DNA of 64,000 bases from Dokdonia sp. PRO95 (GTDB taxonomy: Bacteria > Bacteroidota > Bacteroidia > Flavobacteriales > Flavobacteriaceae): positions 447,434-511,433 of the forward strand of contig NZ_CM001837.1 of assembly GCF_000355805.1 (NCBI RefSeq), given 5' to 3'. A program made the position numbers and the translations under genes. The notes under the pieces are model-generated. The model did no database searches, had not been told where the DNA came from, and saw nothing but the letters and a program-made list of their open reading frames with translations. Positions 43,034 through 51,402 of the stretch are shown here, piece by piece (within the stretch, counting starts at the first letter, position 1; every line of letters begins with the position of its first letter).

Positions 43034-43930
43034 ATGTCCATTGTAGTAACAGACATCACAAAAATGTACGGCACTCAGAAAGCGCTTGATCATATTTCCT
43101 TTTCCCTACAAAAAGGTGAAATTGTAGGTTTTCTTGGACCTAATGGTGCTGGCAAGAGTACATTGATGAAAATACTCACCACCTACCTAACTCCTACCTC
43201 TGGAACAGCAACGGTGCATGAATATGACACAAAAAGTAATGTACAAGAAGTACGTCGTGCTGTGGGTTACTTACCAGAACACAACCCGCTTTATGTAGAA
43301 ATGTATGTGCGAGAATATCTAGCGTTTAATGCAGGAGTTTATAAGGTATCAAAAGAACGTATAGATGAAGTTATCAACCTCACAGGACTAACCTCTGAGG
43401 CACATAAAAAAATAAGCCAACTATCAAAAGGTTACAGACAGCGTGTAGGTCTTGCTACTGCTTTACTACATGACCCAGAAGTATTGATACTAGACGAGCC
43501 AACTACGGGACTCGATCCTAATCAGCTGTTAGATATTAGAAATCTGATTAAAGATATAGGTAAGGAAAAAACGATATTAATGAGTACGCATATCATGCAA
43601 GAGGTAGAAGCCATCTGTGATCGTGTCATTATTATTAATAAAGGAACTATAGTAGCCGACAAAAAAATGACGGAACTACGAGATGGACAGCAGCAAATAG
43701 TCATAGCCGAATTTGATTACCGCGTAGAAGAAGTTGCATTGAGCAGGCTAGACAAAGTAGCTTCTGTAAAAAACACTACAGGATTTACTTATGAAATTAC
43801 GTTTAGTACTCAAGATGATATGAGAGCAAAAGTCTTTGACTTTGCACATGATAACGACCTTAAAATCCTACAACTCAATCAAAAAAACGTGAGCTTAGAA
43901 GGATTATTTACGGAACTCACTTCCTCCTAA
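43034..43930 (+). CDS. gldA: GldA, ATP-binding subunit of a gliding-motility ABC transporter
   Basis: Started at ATG 43034 (MSIVVTDITKMYGTQKAL), the protein has 298 residues; an in-frame ATG 17 codons earlier adds a non-conserved tail. Walker A is GFLGPNGAGKSTLMKIL, signature is LSKGYRQRVGLATALLHDPE, Walker B LILDEPTTGLDP, and the switch His is in MSTHIMQEVEAICDR. The long C-terminal domain fits GldA, which works with GldF and GldG. These are not in this window, as is often the case for gldA. It is transcribed towards the rhodopsin gene, 139 bp away. Confidence 0.86.
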   Translation: MSIVVTDITKMYGTQKALDHISFSLQKGEIVGFLGPNGAGKSTLMKILTTYLTPTSGTATVHEYDTKSNVQEVRRAVGYLPEHNPLYVEMYVREYLAFNAGVYKVSKERIDEVINLTGLTSEAHKKISQLSKGYRQRVGLATALLHDPEVLILDEPTTGLDPNQLLDIRNLIKDIGKEKTILMSTHIMQEVEAICDRVIIINKGTIVADKKMTELRDGQQQIVIAEFDYRVEEVALSRLDKVASVKNTTGFTYEITFSTQDDMRAKVFDFAHDNDLKILQLNQKNVSLEGLFTELTSS

Positions 43931-44032
43931 AAGCACCTTGTAAGTCACTTATAAACCCCGCACTCTTATTGTTTTCTTAATTTTGTTTAATTAAATACTA
44001 AATAACTTAAACAAAGTAATCGTTAGTCGTAA

Positions 44033-44060
44033 TTTTATGGAAAAAAGAAAAACCATAAAA
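44033..44060 (+). promoter_or_regulatory. hairpin just upstream of the rhodopsin start codon
   Basis: TTTTATGG (44033-44040) and CCATAAAA (44053-44060) are perfect 8-base complements separated by 12 A/G bases, and end 8 bases before the ATG. It may affect translation or stability of the mRNA, or be an operator. TAATTTTA (44030-44037), a possible -7 element, overlaps the left arm, which leaves the exact role open. Confidence 0.5.
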
Positions 44061-44068
44061 AAATTGCT

Positions 44069-44911
44069 ATGACACAAGAACTAGGAAATGCAAATTTTGA
44101 AAACTTCATAGGCGCAACAGAAGGCTTCTCTGAGATTGCTTATCAATTTACATCACATATTCTCACATTAGGATATGCGGTGATGCTCGCAGGCTTACTC
44201 TACTTTATCCTTACCATCAAAAATGTAGATAAAAAATTTCAAATGTCGAACATCTTATCAGCTGTGGTGATGGTATCGGCATTTTTACTTTTATATGCGC
44301 AGGCACAAAACTGGACATCCAGTTTCACCTATAATGAAGAAGTAGGAAGATATTTTCTAGATCCAAGTGGAGATTTATTTAATAATGGATATCGCTATCT
44401 CAACTGGCTCATCGATGTACCTATGCTTTTATTCCAAATTCTATTTGTGGTAAGCTTAACTTCTTCAAAATTTAGCTCAGTGCGTAATCAGTTCTGGTTT
44501 TCTGGAGCAATGATGATTATTACTGGATATATTGGCCAGTTTCATGAAGTAAGTAACTTGACTGCCTTTTTAGTATGGGGAGCTATTTCATCTGCATTTT
44601 TCTTCCATATTTTATGGGTAATGAAAAAGGTAATCAAAGAAGGAAAAGAAGGCATTTCTCCGGCAGGACAAAAAATACTTTCTAATATCTGGATCTTATT
44701 TTTAATATCGTGGACTTTATACCCAGGCGCTTACTTAATGCCATACCTTACTGGTGTAGACGGATTTTTATACAGTGAAGACGGTGTGATGGCGAGACAA
44801 CTTGTATACACAATTGCAGATGTATGTTCTAAAGTCATCTATGGTGTACTACTAGGTAACCTAGCAATAACATTAAGTAAAAATAAAGAGCTAGTCGAAG
44901 CAAATAGCTAA
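44069..44911 (+). CDS. light-driven sodium-pumping rhodopsin (NDQ type, KR2-like)
   Basis: A seven-helix retinal protein of 280 residues that exports Na+ across the inner membrane in light. The diagnostic NDQ triplet is present at Asn112, Asp116 and Gln123 (RYLNWLIDVPMLLFQ). Lys255 in ADVCSKVIYG is the retinal Schiff-base lysine, with Asp251 nearby; Arg109, Asp102, His30, Glu160 and Arg243 are also in place. From memory the protein matches KR2 of Krokinobacter eikastus except for about five positions, including His159 (Tyr in KR2) and Cys253 (Ser in KR2). No retinal-synthesis gene is adjacent; retinal must be supplied from elsewhere. The gene is monocistronic, with a hairpin before the start and a terminator after the stop. 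Confidence 0.97.
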   Translation: MTQELGNANFENFIGATEGFSEIAYQFTSHILTLGYAVMLAGLLYFILTIKNVDKKFQMSNILSAVVMVSAFLLLYAQAQNWTSSFTYNEEVGRYFLDPSGDLFNNGYRYLNWLIDVPMLLFQILFVVSLTSSKFSSVRNQFWFSGAMMIITGYIGQFHEVSNLTAFLVWGAISSAFFFHILWVMKKVIKEGKEGISPAGQKILSNIWILFLISWTLYPGAYLMPYLTGVDGFLYSEDGVMARQLVYTIADVCSKVIYGVLLGNLAITLSKNKELVEANS

Positions 44912-44947
44912 TCGTAAAACGCGAGTTACAAACTCAACAATAGTAAC

Positions 44948-44990
44948 ATCACGTTAGATGGTATCATGCATACCGTTTAACGTGATTTTT
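44948..44990 (+). terminator. terminator after the rhodopsin gene
   Basis: ATCACGTTA (44948-44956) pairs with TAACGTGAT (44978-44986), with an inner GGTAT/ATACC pair (44960-44964 and 44970-44974), followed by a T-run. Confidence 0.85.
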
Positions 44991-45087
44991 ATATATAGGC
45001 AGGCCCTATAGATCTTGCAATTTTGCCTAAAAACTAGCGGTAAAGGCTTTAATTTACAGAAATGGCTGTAAATTGAGCCTCAACAGT

Positions 45088-45116
45088 TTGATAATACAAA
45101 GAATAATGTATCTTTG
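45088..45116 (+). promoter_or_regulatory. promoter of rpsO
   Basis: TTG at 45088-45090, 18 bases, then TATCTTTG at 45109-45116: an exact Bacteroidetes consensus promoter. Its -7 sequence and the following CACG suggest a strong, growth-linked promoter. Confidence 0.85.
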
Positions 45117-45169
45117 CACGCTGATAGAGACGCTATCAATACATGAATTTCATTTAAAATAATACTGGA

Positions 45170-45439
45170 ATGTATTTAACAAAAGAAGAAAAACAAGAGC
45201 TTTTTGCAAAGCACGGTAAAGGGAAAAACGATACAGGATCTGCTGAGGGTCAAATCGCAATCTTTACACAACGTATCTCACACTTATCTAACCACCTGAA
45301 AACAAATCGTAAAGATTATGTTACAGAGCGTTCACTAGTAATGCTAGTAGGTAAGCGTCGTTCTTTACTTGATTACTTAAAGAAAAAAGATATCTTACGT
45401 TACAGAGCTATTATTAAGGAACTAGGTATCCGTAAATAA
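45170..45439 (+). CDS. rpsO: 30S ribosomal protein S15
   Basis: The 89-residue protein matches the S15 family exactly in length and motifs (KHGKGKNDTGSAEGQIAIFTQRI, HLKTNRKDYVTERSLVMLVGKRRSLLDYLKKKD). It binds 16S rRNA early in 30S assembly. pnp follows 446 bp downstream, as in many bacteria where rpsO and pnp are neighbours, but a terminator separates them here. Confidence 0.98.
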   Translation: MYLTKEEKQELFAKHGKGKNDTGSAEGQIAIFTQRISHLSNHLKTNRKDYVTERSLVMLVGKRRSLLDYLKKKDILRYRAIIKELGIRK

Positions 45440-45448
45440 TAATTTTTT

Positions 45449-45477
45449 AAAAAGGGAGCTTCACGGCTCCCTTTTTC
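45449..45477 (+). terminator. terminator after rpsO
   Basis: AAAAAGGGAGC (45449-45459) pairs with GCTCCCTTTTT (45466-45476) across a 6-base loop. Confidence 0.92.
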
Positions 45478-45507
45478 TATATATTTAATACCGATGTTTT
45501 GAGAGAT

Positions 45508-45522
45508 ACGCTTTCGCGAAAT
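45508..45522. repeat. palindrome with shortened right arm, after rpsO
   Basis: ACGCTTTCGCGAAAT in the rpsO-pnp gap, 31 bases after the terminator. Confidence 0.85.
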
Positions 45523-45885
45523 TTCAAAACGGATCACATTCTGAAAACACATTAGTACACAACCATAATGGCTAGTTACTAAAATTTCAGATTTTTGCCA
45601 CAGGCAAAACATATTATATAAGACCTTTTGTATGATTACATATCATAACAAAAACGGCAGAGAAAGCTTTCACAGCTAGTTTTTCATTGGTGTCCGATTT
45701 TTGGGAAGTAACTACCCTTTAATCATCCCGTATCTTTTTACAGATACATCAACTACACAACGCAACGACACATGGAATACCCACGAAGGGTGTTCTAACA
45801 TTAACAATTTTCGCGAAAGCGGGATTACAACAATCCTTTGCACGTGAGAATATCTCGACATAGATCGAGGTGAAAAACACATTTT
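45523..45885 (+). other. pnp leader region, no gene recognised
   Basis: This gap holds no supported gene. It contains a short hairpin GTATCT/AGATAC near 45731-45748, a second palindrome copy (45808-45821) and a 5-bp stem CTCGA/TCGAG at 45854-45869 just before the pnp start. The pnp mRNA leader is autoregulated by PNPase in E. coli, so these hairpins could play that part; that is inference. Confidence 0.4.
45808..45821. repeat. palindrome with shortened left arm, before pnp
   Basis: TTTTCGCGAAAGCG lies 65 bp upstream of the pnp start. Confidence 0.85.
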
Positions 45886-48111
45886 ATGATTCCAAAGGTT
45901 TACAAAGAGGTCATCGACCTTGGTGATGGAAGAGAAATCTCTATCGAAACAGGAAAACTTGCAAAGCAAGCACACGGATCTGTAGTAGTACAGTCTGGAA
46001 AGTGTATGTTGCTTTGTACAGTAGTATCAAACTACGAGAGTAAAGACGTAGACTTCTTACCACTTACGGTAGATTACCGTGAGAAGTTTGCAGCTGCAGG
46101 TCGTTACCCAGGTGGTTTCTTTAAAAGAGAAGCACGTCCATCTGACGGTGAAGTATTAACTATGCGTCTTGTGGATCGTGTACTACGTCCATTATTCCCA
46201 AAAGATTACCACTCTGAAACTCAGGTGATGATCCAGTTAATGTCTCATGATGATGACGTTATGCCAGATGCTATGGCAGGTCTTGCAGCAAGTGCTGCTA
46301 TCCAACTATCTGACTTCCCATTTGAGTGTGCTATCTCTGAGGCAAGAGTAGGACGTGTAAACGGTGAGTTTATCATTAACCCTACTAGAGCACAGCTAGA
46401 AGAGTCTGACATCGATATGATGATAGGTGCCTCTGCAGATTCTGTGATGATGGTAGAAGGTGAGATGGATGAAATTTCTGAAGAAGAAATGGCAGACGCA
46501 ATTAAATTTGCTCACGACCACATTAAAGTACAGTGTGAGGCACAGATACGCCTTGCAGAAGCTTTTGGTAAAAAAGAAGTACGCGAGTACCCAGCCGAAA
46601 GAGAAGATGCAGACCTTAAACAAAAGGTACACGACATGGCGTATGATAAGGTATATGCAATCGCACAAGCCGGATCTGCAAAGCATGAGCGTAGCGCTGC
46701 TTTTAAAGAAATTAAAGAAGAGATCAAAGCAACTTTTTCTGAGGAAGAACTTGAAGACTTTGGTGATCTTGTATCTAAGTATTACCGTGCTGCCGAAAAG
46801 GCTGCAATACGTGATCTTACACTTAATGAAGGACTTCGTCTTGATGGTCGTAAGACTACAGAGATACGCCCTATCTGGAGTGAGGTAGATTACTTACCAT
46901 CTGTACACGGATCTGCCGTGTTTACACGTGGAGAAACTCAAGCACTAGCTACAGTAACGCTAGGTACGTCTAGAGATGCAAATAAAATAGACATGCCATC
47001 ACATGAAGGAGAAGAAAACTTCTACCTTCACTATAACTTCCCTCCTTTCTGTACAGGTGAGGCAAGACCTATACGTGGTACTTCACGTCGTGAGGTAGGT
47101 CACGGTAACCTTGCACAACGTGGCCTTAAAGGAATGGTACCAGCAGATTGTCCTTATACAGTACGTGTGGTGTCTGAGGTGTTAGAATCAAACGGTTCTT
47201 CATCTATGGCAACAGTATGTGCGGGTACAATGGCAATGATGGATGCAGGTATACAGATGACAAAGCCAGTTTCTGGTATCGCAATGGGACTTATCTCTGA
47301 TGCAGATAGCGGTAAGTATGCAGTACTTTCTGATATCCTTGGAGATGAAGATCACTTAGGAGATATGGACTTTAAAGTAACAGGAACGGCAGACGGTATT
47401 ACGGCTTGCCAGATGGACATTAAAGTAAAAGGACTATCATATGAGATTCTTGTAAATGCATTACAACAAGCACGTGCAGGTCGTTTACATATCCTTGATA
47501 AGATTACAGAAACGATTGCAGCTCCACGTGAGGACGTAAAAGAATACGCTCCTAAAATGGTAGGTGTACGTATTGCAAATGAATTCATAGGTGCATTAAT
47601 AGGCCCAGGAGGAAAAGTAATACAAGAACTTCAGAAAGAAACTGGAACTACCATCGTGATAAACGAAGATCCAGTAACAGAAGAAGGTATCGTAGAAATC
47701 TTAGGAACAGGTCAAGAAGGTATCAACGCCGTACTTGCAAAGATAGACTCTATTACATTTAAGCCAGTTGTGGGTAACACATACAAGGTGAAGGTAATCA
47801 AGATGCTAGATTTTGGTGCAGTAGTAGAATATCTTGACGCTCCAGGTAACGAAGTATTATTACACGTATCTGAGATCGCTTGGGAACGTACAGAAAATGC
47901 TAGTGACGTACTTTCTATGGGTGAAGAGCTTGAAGTAAAATACTTCGGTATAGACAAGCGCACACGTAAGGAAAAAGTATCTCGCAAGGCATTACTAGAC
48001 AAGCCAGAAGGTTATACTGCACCAGCTCCTAGAGAGCGCAGTAACGATCGTGGTGGTCGTGACAACCGTGGTGGTCGCGATAACAGACGTGACGATCGTA
48101 AGAGAGATTAA
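45886..48111 (+). CDS. pnp: polyribonucleotide nucleotidyltransferase (PNPase)
   Basis: PNPase degrades RNA 3'-5' by phosphorolysis and is a trimer in the cytoplasm. The 741-residue protein shows two RNase PH domains (first: [33 protein letters not shown]; second: [32 protein letters not shown]), an all-alpha linker, a KH domain with [11 protein letters not shown], an S1 domain ([21 protein letters not shown]) and an Arg/Gly/Asp-rich tail ([18 protein letters not shown]). The catalytic Asp is in [17 protein letters not shown]. The RGG-rich tail is a lineage feature that may bind RNA. Confidence 0.98.
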   Translation: MIPKVYKEVIDLGDGREISIETGKLAKQAHGSVVVQSGKCMLLCTVVSNYESKDVDFLPLTVDYREKFAAAGRYPGGFFKREARPSDGEVLTMRLVDRVLRPLFPKDYHSETQVMIQLMSHDDDVMPDAMAGLAASAAIQLSDFPFECAISEARVGRVNGEFIINPTRAQLEESDIDMMIGASADSVMMVEGEMDEISEEEMADAIKFAHDHIKVQCEAQIRLAEAFGKKEVREYPAEREDADLKQKVHDMAYDKVYAIAQAGSAKHERSAAFKEIKEEIKATFSEEELEDFGDLVSKYYRAAEKAAIRDLTLNEGLRLDGRKTTEIRPIWSEVDYLPSVHGSAVFTRGETQALATVTLGTSRDANKIDMPSHEGEENFYLHYNFPPFCTGEARPIRGTSRREVGHGNLAQRGLKGMVPADCPYTVRVVSEVLESNGSSSMATVCAGTMAMMDAGIQMTKPVSGIAMGLISDADSGKYAVLSDILGDEDHLGDMDFKVTGTADGITACQMDIKVKGLSYEILVNALQQARAGRLHILDKITETIAAPREDVKEYAPKMVGVRIANEFIGALIGPGGKVIQELQKETGTTIVINEDPVTEEGIVEILGTGQEGINAVLAKIDSITFKPVVGNTYKVKVIKMLDFGAVVEYLDAPGNEVLLHVSEIAWERTENASDVLSMGEELEVKYFGIDKRTRKEKVSRKALLDKPEGYTAPAPRERSNDRGGRDNRGGRDNRRDDRKRD

Positions 48112-48161
48112 TTCTCATATAGCTGTAAGTCATTAAACACTTACACTAATCAATAATAGAA

Positions 48162-48198
48162 AATCGGTTATCCTTCACAGGGTAGCCGATTTTTTTTG
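48162..48198 (+). terminator. pnp terminator, copy 1 of the repeated terminator block
   Basis: ATCGGTTATCC and GGTAGCCGAT form the stem around TTCACAG, followed by eight Ts. Copies at 49930 and 51079 share the loop, the T-run and what follows. Confidence 0.88.
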
Positions 48199-48201
48199 TG
48201 C

Positions 48202-48221
48202 TACGCTTTCGCGAAAGCGTA
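48202..48221. repeat. palindrome, 20-bp perfect form, after the pnp terminator
   Basis: TACGCTTTCGCGAAAGCGTA, only 3 bases after the pnp terminator T-run. The same order (terminator, GTGctac, palindrome) recurs at 49930 and 51079. Confidence 0.95.
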
Positions 48222-48298
48222 ATCTGAGGAATCGTGATTAAAAACTTCTTTTAAAAATCTACTCATATAACATGCCACCCATGCAAGAAATAATAAGT

Positions 48299-48673
48299 TT
48301 ACGCGCAATCCTTACATATGCCGCTTAACACACAATTTATACTGTTTACACTATAGCCATCTGGCACAGTAAAATGGACTGTTTCTGGCAAGCACTCGAT
48401 GGTGTCACAACTTTTACAGCGAAAGTGAAAATGATTATCAGACATATTCTTATCATCGCAGTCCATGCAAAGAGCAAAGTACTGCTTGCCATCTTCGGCG
48501 ATAATTTTATGTACCATTCCATCTTCATGAAAGCGATTTAACACCCTATAAATGGTAGCTCGATCAATTTCTACATTTAATTTTTGCTCGATAGCCTCAC
48601 GACTCATCGCTTTCCCTGTGTTTGAAAGTAAATTTAACACAGCCTCTTTAGATGGAGTATTCCTACGTTTCAT
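48299..48673 (-). CDS. Fur-family transcriptional regulator
   Basis: The 124-residue metalloregulator has the winged-helix part MSREAIEQKLNVEIDRATIYRVLNRFHEDGMV, the metal-binding DNHFHFRCKSCDTIEC with a CxxC zinc site, and a second CxxC in GICKDCA at the C-terminus. Fur, Zur and PerR cannot be told apart from the sequence. Divergence from a disulfide-reductase-like flavoprotein, with two palindromes between, suggests control of that gene and of itself, in response to metal or peroxide. Confidence 0.88.
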   Translation of the reverse strand: MKRRNTPSKEAVLNLLSNTGKAMSREAIEQKLNVEIDRATIYRVLNRFHEDGMVHKIIAEDGKQYFALCMDCDDKNMSDNHFHFRCKSCDTIECLPETVHFTVPDGYSVNSINCVLSGICKDCA

Positions 48674-48692
48674 GCATTGCTTTTAAAAATAC

Positions 48693-48723
48693 AAAGTTAA
48701 TGCAAATTAATCGCATTAACTTT
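48693..48723. promoter_or_regulatory. inverted repeat 1 in the fur-like/flavoprotein gap
   Basis: AAAGTTAATGC (48693-48703) and GCATTAACTTT (48713-48723) are perfect 11-bp arms with a 9-base spacer, 19 bp upstream of the fur-like start. Confidence 0.7.
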
Positions 48724-48742
48724 ATTGCGACATTGTCGCAAT
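48724..48742. promoter_or_regulatory. inverted repeat 2 (ATTGCGACA-T-TGTCGCAAT)
   Basis: A 19-bp palindrome with 9-bp arms, directly adjoining inverted repeat 1 and about 15 bp upstream of the flavoprotein's -7 element (48758-48765), so a bound protein could block that promoter. Candidate operator for the adjacent Fur-family regulator. Confidence 0.7.
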
Positions 48743-48757
48743 AGTGTGTACTTGTTG

Positions 48758-48765
48758 TATATTTA
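48758..48765 (+). promoter_or_regulatory. -7 element (TATATTTA) of the flavoprotein gene
   Basis: One mismatch to TAnnTTTG, 15 bases before the ATG. TTG at 48733-48735, inside inverted repeat 2, is a possible -33 element with a 22-base spacer. Confidence 0.5.
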
Positions 48766-48780
48766 CCAAAAAATAAAGCA

Positions 48781-49785
48781 ATGAGAAGGAGGGTAATTAT
48801 AAAGCAAGGCGCACTTGCATTAACTGCGATGATATCAACTCTTCCATTAACCGCTTTTAACACTATACATGTTATGACTAGTAATAAAAAATTTGATGTA
48901 ATAATCATTGGCGGCAGCTATGCAGGACTATCAGCTGCTATGGCATTAGGGAGATCCCTTCGTGACGTACTTATAATTGATAGCGGTTTACCTTGTAATA
49001 GACAGACACCACATTCACACAACTTTATAACTCAAGATGGTGAAAAGCCCCGTGAAATTGCAAGAAAAGCAACAGCTCAGGTATTACAGTATAACACTGT
49101 TCAAATCCATAATGACCTTGCCATTAGTGGAGCGAAAACCAATGATGGTTTTAGTATAACTACAAAAAAGGGAGAGGAATTTAAAGCCAGCAAACTCATC
49201 TTTGCCACTGGGGTAAAAGATATAATGCCTGATATTAAAGGTTTTTCTCAATGCTGGGGTATCTCTGCCATACATTGCCCATACTGCCACGGCTATGAGG
49301 TAAAGCACAAAAAAACAGGAATTATAGCAAATGGAGATGTTACCTTTCACTATGCACAGCTCATACGTAACTGGACAACAGACCTTACTATATTTACAAA
49401 TGGCACATCAACACTCACCAGAGAACAACACGATAAAATAAAGAGACATAACATCTCAATAATTGAAAAGGAGATCTCGCAGTTGCAACATGATCACGGG
49501 CAAATAGAGCAACTTGTGTTTAAAGACAATACTACATTTGAACTAGATGCTATATACGCACGACCAGAAATTGAGCAACACTGCGACATTCCAGCAATGC
49601 TAGGATGCGAGCTTACGGAGCAAAAGCTTATCAAGGTAGATGAGTTTCAAAAAACTACGGTAGGTGGCGTGTTTGCTTGCGGAGATAATTCGAGCCTTTT
49701 TAGAGCTGTTTCAAAAGCTGTTGCTGCAGGAAATATGGCAGGTGCCATAATGAATAACCAGATGACCGAAGCAGCATTTACATAA
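48781..49785 (+). CDS. thioredoxin-reductase-like FAD/NAD(P) oxidoreductase with Tat-like N-terminus
   Basis: The 334-residue flavoprotein has FDVIIIGGSYAGLSAAMALGRSL (FAD binding) at about residue 38, the redox-type CxxC in HCPYCHGYEVK, and the C-terminal VFACGDNSS. The GSYAG and CPYCHGYE motifs match the small TrxR-like/GliT-like group. The ~30 residues before the FAD domain (MRRRVIIKQGALALTAM, then hydrophobic) form an RRxxIIK twin-arginine-like motif and hydrophobic stretch, so the protein may be exported folded with its FAD. An internal Met at about residue 32 would give a cytoplasmic form. Divergent from the Fur-family gene. Confidence 0.82.
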   Translation: MRRRVIIKQGALALTAMISTLPLTAFNTIHVMTSNKKFDVIIIGGSYAGLSAAMALGRSLRDVLIIDSGLPCNRQTPHSHNFITQDGEKPREIARKATAQVLQYNTVQIHNDLAISGAKTNDGFSITTKKGEEFKASKLIFATGVKDIMPDIKGFSQCWGISAIHCPYCHGYEVKHKKTGIIANGDVTFHYAQLIRNWTTDLTIFTNGTSTLTREQHDKIKRHNISIIEKEISQLQHDHGQIEQLVFKDNTTFELDAIYARPEIEQHCDIPAMLGCELTEQKLIKVDEFQKTTVGGVFACGDNSSLFRAVSKAVAAGNMAGAIMNNQMTEAAFT

Positions 49786-49929
49786 AAAAAGCAATCGTTT
49801 CTTTATGTTGAGAGCTAATATGTGCCCATAAACTCACGCAGCTGTATAACCAGCTACTTTTTATAGCTCATCCTCATCTTAGCCATCAAATCATTGTAAG
49901 AACAAATAACACTAGTAAATCACAATAAC
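49786..49929. other. intergenic region after the flavoprotein gene
   Basis: AT-rich; no gene recognised. It ends where the second terminator block begins. Confidence 0.5.
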
Positions 49930-50094
49930 ATCGGCCACCCTTCACAGGGTAGCCGATTTTTTTTGTGCTACGCTTTTGCGAAAATGTGAGCAACCACAAC
50001 ACTTCCCAAGGCATCATCAAAAATAACTTGTAAAAATATGGCTACAATGAGGAAATGCGTAAAGGAGATTGGTTGTAGTAGTGTATTTTAGTAG
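49930..50094. repeat. direct repeat, copy A (terminator, degenerate palindrome, ~110-bp tail)
   Basis: The block starts with the terminator ATCGGCCACCC/GGGTAGCCGAT and T-run (to 49963), has a degenerate palindrome (GCTTTTGCGAAAAT) and then runs through CACAACACTTCCCAAGGC and GAGGAAATGCGTAAAGGAGA to about 50094. It is close to identical to 51079-51244 over about 165 bp. The first part also matches the pnp terminator at 48162. Confidence 0.85.
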
Positions 50095-50239
50095 GCTTAT
50101 TCTTTGCTTTAAAAAGCCTAGACCATTATCGTTCAAAGGCAATGGATAAAGATAAGTTCACGAATAAAAGAATGATATTAATCAAAAATAAATTAAGTAA
50201 ATTTTTAAAAACTATTATAACAACTAAAACCTATAAATA
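50095..50239. other. leader region before the lipoprotein gene
   Basis: No gene recognised. A possible hairpin TAGGCTT / AAGCCTA lies at about 50092-50121. The rest is AT-rich. Confidence 0.4.
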
Positions 50240-50968
50240 ATGAAAAAAATAGTCCTACTTACAATTGCTCTTATAACACTAAATAGTTGTGGAACTGACG
50301 AAGATGAACTTCAACCTAATTTATCATTTAATATTGAAAATGGGAGTCGATTCGCATCGTCCAATATTAATGTAACAAATACTACAACAAACCAAAATGG
50401 AGGTTATATATGGGAGGTGATTTCAGATTTCGAGACTCAAACCTTTACAACACAAGATTTAACTTTTGATGCAAATAGAATTGGAGATTACATAATTCGA
50501 TTAAAATCCAATCAATTCGACATACAAACTGAAGACACTATTACTATAACGAGACCCCAAGCATTATTTTTTGAAAAAGTAACATTAAAAGACATCCCAC
50601 AAAATTACAGCTCACTTTACTTTAAAATTTTTGAAATACGTTTGAACGGAAGTAATTCGTATACATATACTTCTCAGGCAAGGCAAAATATTAGCTCATT
50701 ATTTCCAGAAACAATCGACTGGAATATCGATTTCCCAGGTAATATTATTGGCTTAGATGACGGTAGCAATAGTACTCAGAATGGCGCCGTTTATCAAGTT
50801 GAATTCTATGATAACAATGACAACTTAATAACCAAGATTAATCCCTTTAGTAATACTTACTTTAACACAAGTGAATTTAAAGCTGGAGATAAAGAGTTCA
50901 CAACAACGTCAAATAATTGTTCAGGCTGTGATTATTTTGAAGTAACGTTTCAATTTAGTTTTAATTAA
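50240..50968 (+). CDS. hypothetical lipoprotein with PKD-like fold
   Basis: The 242-residue protein has the lipoprotein signal MKKIVLLTIALITLNSC (lipobox NSC). The next 80 residues (LSFNIENGSRFASSNINVTNTTTNQNGGYIWEV ... FDANRIGDYIIRLKS) have the PKD/immunoglobulin-like pattern, and the C-terminal part ends CSGCDYFEVTFQF with two close cysteines. The function is unknown. It is the only gene between the two 165-bp direct repeats. Confidence 0.65.
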   Translation: MKKIVLLTIALITLNSCGTDEDELQPNLSFNIENGSRFASSNINVTNTTTNQNGGYIWEVISDFETQTFTTQDLTFDANRIGDYIIRLKSNQFDIQTEDTITITRPQALFFEKVTLKDIPQNYSSLYFKIFEIRLNGSNSYTYTSQARQNISSLFPETIDWNIDFPGNIIGLDDGSNSTQNGAVYQVEFYDNNDNLITKINPFSNTYFNTSEFKAGDKEFTTTSNNCSGCDYFEVTFQFSFN

Positions 50969-51078
50969 AAAATGTAATGAATTCCAGATTGCACATTTCC
51001 ATTTCGAGATACCAATCGATTGGTACACCTTTGATTTCATACATTTGATATCTACTCATTCCAATAGATTAATTTTAA
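50969..51078. other. gap between the lipoprotein gene and repeat copy B
   Basis: No gene seen. AT-rich, with an ATCGATTGG stretch. Confidence 0.4.
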
Positions 51079-51244
51079 ATCGGTTATCCTTCACAGGGTA
51101 GCCGATTTTTTTTGTGGCACGCTTTCGCGAAAATGTGAGCAACCACAACACTTCCCAAGGCTTCATTAAAAATAACTTATAGAAATATGGTAATAATGAG
51201 GAAATGCGTAAAGGAGATTGGTTGTAGTGGTGTATTTTAGAGGA
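51079..51244. repeat. direct repeat, copy B, with terminator and partial palindrome
   Basis: Terminator stem ATCGGTTATCC/GGTAGCCGAT with T-run (51079-51113), CGCTTTCGCGAAAA at 51120-51133, then the same ~110-bp tail as copy A with a few substitutions. Together with copy A it brackets the lipoprotein gene. Confidence 0.85.
51120..51133. repeat. palindrome with shortened right arm; last copy before the gap
   Basis: No further TTTCGCGAAA occurs until 62278, an 11-kb interval, while the rest of the window averages one copy in about 4 kb. Confidence 0.85.
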
Positions 51245-51402
51245 CTGTAGCGTAACGGTTTACCTAGCCGCATTTACAGAACCTTAAACGAGATACAATT
51301 TATTAAACTAAAATAGTTATCTAGCACACAATTTTACTAGGCTTACAGGCCAAAAATAGTGAACTTGCTGTTATGCGATAGTTAGCTGCAAAATAACCAC
51401 CA

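Noticed and set aside
46460-46888. 142-codon open frame on the plus strand inside pnp
   Set aside because: It lies wholly inside pnp in another frame, and the pnp frame has clear PNPase motifs across it.
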